A stretch of DNA of 64,000 bases, from positions 7,885,790 through 7,949,789 of the forward strand of contig JARUPZ010000017.1 of the NCBI GenBank assembly GCA_031213475.1. Reading direction: 5' to 3'. Both the position numbers and the translations under genes were made by a program. The DNA is from Nereocystis luetkeana. Taxonomy: Eukaryota; Sar; Phaeophyceae; Laminariales; Laminariaceae. Under the pieces are notes generated by a model. That model was not told where the DNA came from and did not search any database. It was given only the letters and a program-made list of their open reading frames with translations. Of the stretch, positions 58,942 through 64,000 are shown one piece after another; position 1 is the first letter of the stretch, and each line of letters begins with the position of its first letter.

Positions 58942-59046
58942 TTACGGGGGACCATAGTTAATAGGACCAAATGTTGTTAGTAAATATGGCTAAATATATG
59001 GGTTTTTATGTATACCACAGGTCCTATTAACTATGGTCCCCCGTAA
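58942..59046. mobile_element. TA-type MITE, copy 7
   Basis: A 105-bp copy with almost perfect inverted ends and TA on both sides (58940-58941 and 59047-59048). The interior is nearly the same as copy 4 at 38.98 kb, which points to recent activity. Confidence 0.9.
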
Positions 59047-59243
59047 TAGTGTACTCCTTAACCGAGGAACTATTAATACTACCCTGCATGATATGTACCA
59101 CTTTGTACCGAAACGTCAGGACCGTCAACGTGCCCAAACGCCAGCGTAGCAATAACAGGCTGTGCTGATGCTGCAACGGGAGCTACAGGTTAAGTTGACA
59201 CACGACACGGACTGAAACTGGAACGGGGAAGTGTGGTGACCTT

Positions 59244-60076
59244 AGACCTATGCCAATGGTACAGCGAAGTTTCAATAAAAAGTTTGAATTTCAAAGATAC
59301 CCGCCAAAAAAAATCAGAACACGCTTCCTATGGGCCACGTAAAAAAAAAAAAAAGTTCCTAACTTTTGGAAAAGCCCGGAAAAAGCAAATCTGGGGCCGA
59401 TGTTGGCCCAACATCGGCTTGAGAAAAACTCAGGCCGATCTTTGGTTCGAAGCAGCGACATTCCGAGTCCTCGACAGACATCGATCAACAAAACCAACGA
59501 TTGCGCGTCATGAATTATAAACGGAGTGCGCTCATTAGGGGTTCCGACCCACTCTAGGGTCAATGTCTTCACACCATGGCCGGTGTCATGTGGCGGGAGC
59601 TGACCAGGCGTATGATAAAGAAACATTTGGCCGTTGGTTTGCACAAAACAGAAGACAAAACTTCTCCATCCGTCTCGAATGGCAAAAAATAGAGTTTTTT
59701 CCAGGTTTGGGAGGATACCGTAGGACGCCGCTGGCAAGCTCTCGCCCCTCGACCATGGGTCCACCTGATATCTTCGAGGCCGTCATCTATATTCGTTGGC
59801 CTCGCCAGATCCCGAGCGGGTTGGCCGTGGGCTGAGTCTCTGTCGAGATCGAGCGTCGATCGTTGCACGAGCTGGTTTCTATCACCGTGTTGACAATTTG
59901 CGACCAGAAAAAACAAATTGCGCCGCCTGCAGCCGTTGGGGGGGGGGAAAATAAAAAATCAAACTTTTTTCTCTTTTTTTTCCACAGCGGCGGTACGAGA
60001 AAATTTCCGGCTGTTTTTTTAAAGCAATATATTTGGGAAAAAAAAAATGAACTTCGCTGTACCATTGGCATAGGTC
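59244..60076. mobile_element. 833-bp element with 28-bp perfect terminal inverted repeats
   Basis: The left end AGACCTATGCCAATGG then TACAGCGAAGTT (59244-59272) is matched exactly in reverse at about 60049-60076. Inside is an 11-bp perfect palindrome arm, GCCGATGTTGG/CCAACATCGGC (59396-59418). A plus frame of 90 codons at 59563-59835 has KETFGRWFAQNRRQNFSIRL, and the opposite strand is also open. No DDE-type motif was identified. It looks like a non-autonomous DNA transposon; no clear target duplication was seen. Confidence 0.65.
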
Positions 60077-60296
60077 TTGAGCCTTTTTTTTTTACCAATC
60101 CGCCGGAGGACGGAAAAAAAAAACGTCTGTATACTACTAACCTCCAATACAAACGGGACTTATACCTCGGGGGCCTGTCGTGGTGTTTGTGGTGCAAGAA
60201 TATTGGGTTTTGTGCTGTGCGGAATGGCGGTTCGCTCGGATATGAAACAGCCGGTACACGCAGCTTCGACGCGCCTGTCCTTTTTTTAATATTTTT

Positions 60297-60608
60297 TATC
60301 ACTTTCGCTTTCCAGCCTAACTCGTAGGAGGTTTTACCCTCGACGACCTTCTGGGCAAGCCGTGGTCACAGGTGTCTACCCTTCTCCCCCCCGGTACGTG
60401 CCTTTACTTTTTGTCGCGCATAGGGTTCAGCATTCCCACTGCTCGTCGATTTTCATCGAATGTAGCTAACTCACGCTCTCGCGCTTTCCGCTAATCAATT
60501 TATTTCATGCAAGAAAAAGCCCTTACGAGCACGCACTCGGTGGGACTTGAACCCGCGAAATTGGTCTTGATAGGCACGCGGACGACCTACCAAGCCACCG
60601 GGAATGTC
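60297..60608 (-). mobile_element. SINE-A copy 3
   Basis: Sense is minus. The head (about 60608-60530) has GGTGGCTTGGTAGG (A-box-like) and GGGTTCAAGTCCCACC (B-box), the best preserved of the three SINE-A copies. The body is nearly identical to the 42.2 kb copy. The tail side carries a T-rich stretch (TTTTTTTAATATTTTTT at about 60281-60297), consistent with an A-rich 3' tail. It lies about 220 bp beyond the 833-bp TIR element. Confidence 0.85.
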
Positions 60609-60709
60609 CTGTGGGAGTATCATTCTCTCTGTTTTTGCTCTACCCGAACCTCTACTCCGCGCTGGCTACTGCATGCTCTTCTACAGCAGCACCGCCACTA
60701 CTCCATGCT

Positions 60710-60740
<31 letters not shown>

Positions 60741-60987
60741 ATCGATAGTATACCAGTTGCGTTGCACAATACTTTTCGTACGGCATCTCGTGGGCGTGGG
60801 ATCGTTCGTCGGCTCGAGCCCGCATATTTTCTCCAAACACCAGCTTTTGGGAGGGCATGAAGCTCCTCACCAAGGAGGCTCTACTAATGTGCAGCGGCGG
60901 TCCCCTCTCTAGTGCCGCCTGCCCGCTATGGTGCCTGTGAAGTCGCTTGACACAGATGGGATTAAACCAGTATGGTGGGTGGCAGTG
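60609..60987. other. spacer with CTG run
   Basis: A CTG/TTG run at about 60712-60737 gives Ala and Cys frames. No gene. Confidence 0.35.
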
Positions 60988-61230
60988 TTGCCGCTACATA
61001 TAGTGCCGGTTGCCGCTACATATAGTGCCGGTTGCCGCTACTTATAGTGCCGGTTGCCGCTACTTATAGTGCCGGTTGCCGCTACATATAGTGCCGGTTG
61101 CCGCTACTTATAGTGCCGGTTTCTGCTACATATAGTGCCGGTTGCCGCTACATACAGTGCCGGTTGCCGCTACATATAGTGCCGGTATTGTTGGCCGGCG
61201 CATATCATACCGGCACTATGGAGGGACCAT
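60988..61230. repeat. 22-bp x 9 minisatellite inside a palindromic element
   Basis: Nine consecutive units of TTGCCGCTACATATAGTGCC plus GG span 60988-61185, varying at a few positions (CTTATAG, TTTCTGC, CATACAG). The array is followed by TATTGTTGGCCGGCGC and an inverse of the unit end, ACCGGCACTATGGAGGGACC. The same flanking palindrome, without expansion, is at about 786-980. Confidence 0.9.
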
Positions 61231-62767
61231 TCCCGTTCCCCTGCATCGTACCACTCTGTCCCGAAATATAAGCAACGTTTTATTGAATGATTAGTGTAAA
61301 ACCGGTGCTTGAATAATGCGACAGAGTGATAGCACGTATCGACATCACTGAAAAAACAACGTTGTTACCGGGATCCGCCGAACATGTTGGGTATATATAC
61401 TACAAGTTGAGGAGTTTCAGTCAGAGAGGAATGCTCGGACTCTTAACAGTGCAATCGCTGCAGCAGCACGTATTTTTGTGGCCGTTTTGTTACTAGCGCA
61501 CCCTACCGGTACTGGTGGTGGTGGTGGTGGTGTGATACACGTGGTATTGATGTTTAGTGCGTTGGTTTTTGACCGCTTGTTGACAGCCGGCCCTGGTAGT
61601 AGTGGTGGTGGTGGTGGTGGTGGTGGTGGTGGTGGTAGTATGGTATCATACTTTGGTGGTGGCGGGTGGTGAAGGTCGTGATGGTTGTATGCGGTTGGTG
61701 GTAGTGGTGGTGGTTGTGATGGTGATGGTGGTGTTGTCGGGTGCGTTGTTGTAGGTTTGTTGCAAGCGTCTGCCGCTGGTCGTGATGGCCGTGTGGGCGG
61801 CGGTAGTTGCGGTGTTTCTTGTGCGTCGCTGTCCGTGTGTTGATAGCCAGCGGTGGGGATGGCCGTGGTTGTTGCAGTGGCCGCGGTGAGGGTGGTGCTG
61901 TCGCTGTTTCTTCGTTGGTACGGATTACGTTGAAAGGAAACAACAGCTAAACGAGGGAAATGTCGAAGAAGAAAAAAAAAAATAAAGAAGTGGAGAAATT
62001 CGCACACCAAGATTTTTGTTCGTAAGACGCCTCGATGCGCTTGGGTGCCTTCTGCCTGGCTGTTTTTGGAACGTTTTTTTTTTATGTGTCGACCGCGGAA
62101 CGTAGGAGAGCGTGTGTCAGGGACCTTCTATTTTGGGACTGTGCTTTGTTTTCAAAAGTCCAAGGATGACGCGACTCACCCGAGCAGGTCGACGGAGCGA
62201 GGGAGAAAGTTGGCTTTGGGGAGGGGGGGGTTAGAAGCTACGCCCGCTTGCGTTTCGGGCTGCCCGGCCTGGGAAGGGCTGTGTTGACTTACGCAAGGGA
62301 GCATAGACGGCAAGAAGCGGCCCTTGGATCGAGTCCGAGCCTTTTTACGCCTGTCTCCACAGACACACGCACCCCTGCCCCTACCGAACCCTCCCTCCCT
62401 CCTAGAAGATAGATGGCGCCCACAGACGACAAAAAAAAAAAACTATCGTAGCATGTACATGGAAGTAAGGCCCTGAGCGCCCAAAATGTGTGGAGGTGTC
62501 TCTTTTGAGAGTAGAAACGGTGCTCCGCCTGAAAAGCGACGGTGTAGTTTATGGTCAAATAACAAAGGCAAGCAACGACAATGAGGACGCCCCCCTCCCC
62601 TCTCACTCACTCCATCCCTTTCCCCCGTCGAAGCCCACCCGCCGTCCACCGCCGCCGACCCCCCGTCCTCCCTTCCTCCCTCCCTCCCTCCCTACCCTAC
62701 CCCCTACCCGCCCCCGCCCCCCCCCACCCGCCCAATTCGCGCGTGCTGGCACGGTATGGCGCGATAG
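61231..62767. other. low-complexity GGT-rich intron or spacer
   Basis: GGT runs (61513-61534, 61597-61640) and GGTGGTTGTGATGG-type sequence extend to about 61900. They generate Pro- and His-rich minus frames of 129-197 codons that are judged artefactual. From about 62590 to 62745 the plus strand is C/T-rich, the pyrimidine tract before the last exon. Confidence 0.4.
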
Positions 62768-63654
62768 GTCACTGGATAGCCGCCTCCACCTTGGTACCGA
62801 ATGTCCCGTACGTCTACGGCAAGGGAGAAACAAAGCCCTCGGGCTCCTCCTCCTCCTCCTCCTCCTCCTCGTCCTCCCCCTCAGGCGGGGCCGAGGATGG
62901 TCCCACCTGCACGCTCGGCGAGCTGGTCGCGGCCATCACAGGCAGGAGTTGCTCCGGCGACTTCGACCCGTCCACCCCCGTGCGCCCCCTCCGGGCCAGG
63001 CTGAGCGCGCTCAACAACACGGTCAAGGACAGAGAGATGCCCACCGTTGTTACCGTGGCTGGGTTCTCTCCCGCCGCCATCGCCGTCCCCGCCGCCCCCG
63101 CCCTCGGTAAAAAGGGGAAGGAGAAGCAGGAGAAGGGTGGTACTGGTTCTGAGGAGGGGGGGGGGGAGGAGGAGGAAAAGGAGGAGGAGGAGGAGGAGGA
63201 GGAGGAGGAGGAGTCGCGCGCCAACGTTGCGGGAAAGGACGACGTCGCGGAAGCGCTCGCGGCCGCGATCTCCTCGGCCGACCAGGGCCCTCGCGCCGCC
63301 GCCGCCGCCGGAGGCGCCGGGGTCAGGGCGGAGGGCTTCGGCCGGAGCGCGGACGATGTGACGCCGGCAACACCGGCGGCTCCATCGGAGGATGGCGCCG
63401 TCAGGGGGAGAGGCCAGTGGGGGGTCAAGGGGGGCTACCACCTCCGGTGGGAGTTCGACACCATGAACGTGGACCTGGGGGGGGACAAGATTTCTGGGGT
63501 GGAGGCGGTGGGGGGCCCGGGAGGGGGGGGGTGGGGGGGAAGGGACCTGTACGAGTTTTTCTTGGACCAAAACATGTTTATCGTCGCGTGGAAGGGGAAC
63601 TCGCCCAAGGCGGAGGACGCGGTAGTGTTTTTGCGGGAAGAGGTGCCGCGATGA
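62768..63654 (+). CDS. last exon of an acidic low-complexity protein, possibly PAP/fibrillin-like
   Basis: The acceptor GCGATAG|GTC follows a long C/T-rich tract. The frame runs 294 codons to TGA at 63652. Order: HWIAASTLVPNVPYVYGKGE; a Ser tract; CTLGELVAAITGRSCSGDFD with a following PLRARLSALN helix; a Glu tract of about 20 (63150-63212); an Ala-rich linker; then a conserved-looking end with YHLRWEFDTMNVDLGGDKI, FFLDQNMFIVAWKGNSP and VVFLREEVPR. The FLD-NM-I-WKG ending recalls the last strands of PAP/fibrillin domains (YLD-LRI-RG), but only weakly. The frame is strongly GC3-biased, unlike the surroundings. The internal tracts are longer than in any family I know. Confidence 0.5.
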
Positions 63655-64000
63655 CGCACGCGTGCGAGCTTATGGCCGTCACAACGCTTCGACGCTCATT
63701 CGTCACACCTGCCAAATGAGAAAGTTGGTGTCTACGTATTCGTTGGTTAGCTTTCGTGAGGGATTATATCGATCGGCGTTACGAGAAATAAATCTGGCCT
63801 GAAATCGGCGAAAGCCGAGATTTTTACTTTGCTTTTTTTGTTGTCCTGTTTTTCGGCACTCCTATTTTTTGCACTGGGTGGCAAGAGACATGACTACGAG
63901 CAATGAATTTTCTAGTTGAATTATGGCACTGGTTGCCCCTCTCGCTTACCCGAAGCGACTATTTCCGTCGGGTGTTGATATTTTTATGGTCCTACGAAGC
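63655..64000 (+). other. 3' flank of the acidic-protein gene
   Basis: This is A/T-rich after the stop. It contains a polyadenylation signal and otherwise nothing recognisable. Confidence 0.4.
63787..63792 (+). terminator. AATAAA polyadenylation signal
   Basis: AATAAA lies 133 bp after the stop codon of the last exon, in a sudden shift from GC-rich coding to A/T-rich sequence and followed by T-rich DNA. Position and context fit a mRNA 3' end. Confidence 0.4.

Noticed and set aside
60988-61185. CRISPR-like regular array
   Set aside because: Head-to-tail 22-bp units with no spacers; this is a minisatellite in eukaryotic DNA.
61417-62010. 197-codon minus frame with long proline runs
   Set aside because: Direct product of GGT/GGTGGT repeats; the overlapping frame gives poly-His from the same DNA.
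62814-63570. minus-strand frames of 204 and 229 codons opposite the last exon
   Set aside because: They consist of Ser, Leu and Pro tracts mirroring the Glu and Ser codons of the plus frame, which has the better ends, acceptor tract and polyadenylation signal.

Overview
The window looks like nuclear DNA of a repeat-rich photosynthetic stramenopile, most likely a brown alga. There are no operons or Shine-Dalgarno sites. Coding potential occurs as short exons with GT-AG borders. One first exon carries a signal peptide ending in an ASA-W junction, which is the bipartite plastid-targeting signature of algae with red-type secondary plastids. The one recognisable retroelement protein is a LINE reverse-transcriptase tail of a type I associate with brown algal genomes; that attribution is from memory and no search was possible. 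No rRNA, CRISPR, intact tRNA, prokaryotic gene or intact virus was seen.

Coding content is sparse. (1) 24.7-27.6 kb (+): a small WW-domain protein whose WW fold is split by a 2.47 kb intron. (2) 49.27-49.53 kb (+): the first exon of an unidentified plastid-targeted protein. (3) 57.5-63.65 kb (+): two phase-compatible exons and a polyadenylation signal for an acidic, low-complexity protein, possibly distantly PAP/fibrillin-like. (4) Weak or decayed candidates at 23.2-23.6 kb (-), 28.2 kb (+), 36.1 kb (+), 36.45-37.6 kb (-) and 44.1-44.5 kb (-).

The rest is mostly mobile and repeated DNA. By region: 0-9.8 kb holds MITE copy 1, a 22-bp-unit palindromic element, SINE-B copies, an LTR-like element and a C-rich degenerate repeat. 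At 9.8-11.05 kb is a 5'-truncated LINE (-). At 11.5-11.9 kb a tRNA-derived SINE is interrupted by a MITE, and its empty target can be inferred from sister copies. 12-22.5 kb holds a second LTR-like copy, tandem pairs, another SINE-like sequence and two foldback/TIR elements. 32-41.2 kb holds a 104-bp duplication, a decayed gene, a three-arm foldback and a full SINE-B. 42-48.3 kb holds a SINE-A and a pair of 171-bp direct repeats. 48.6-50.4 kb is dense in CTG/CAG runs. 52.0-54.9 kb is an unusual degenerate satellite built on a palindromic TAACAT-ATGTTA motif. 56-60.6 kb stacks three MITEs, a TTAA-flanked piggyBac-like element, an 833-bp TIR element and a SINE-A. 61 kb has a 9 x 22 bp minisatellite.

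The observations most worth following are: a dispersed repeat whose four copies, one pair of them inverted, keep protein-level similarity around a GHG motif; two SINE families sharing a central core; the palindromic satellite; and a roughly 20-fold or greater excess of the 9-mer TACCTGGTA.
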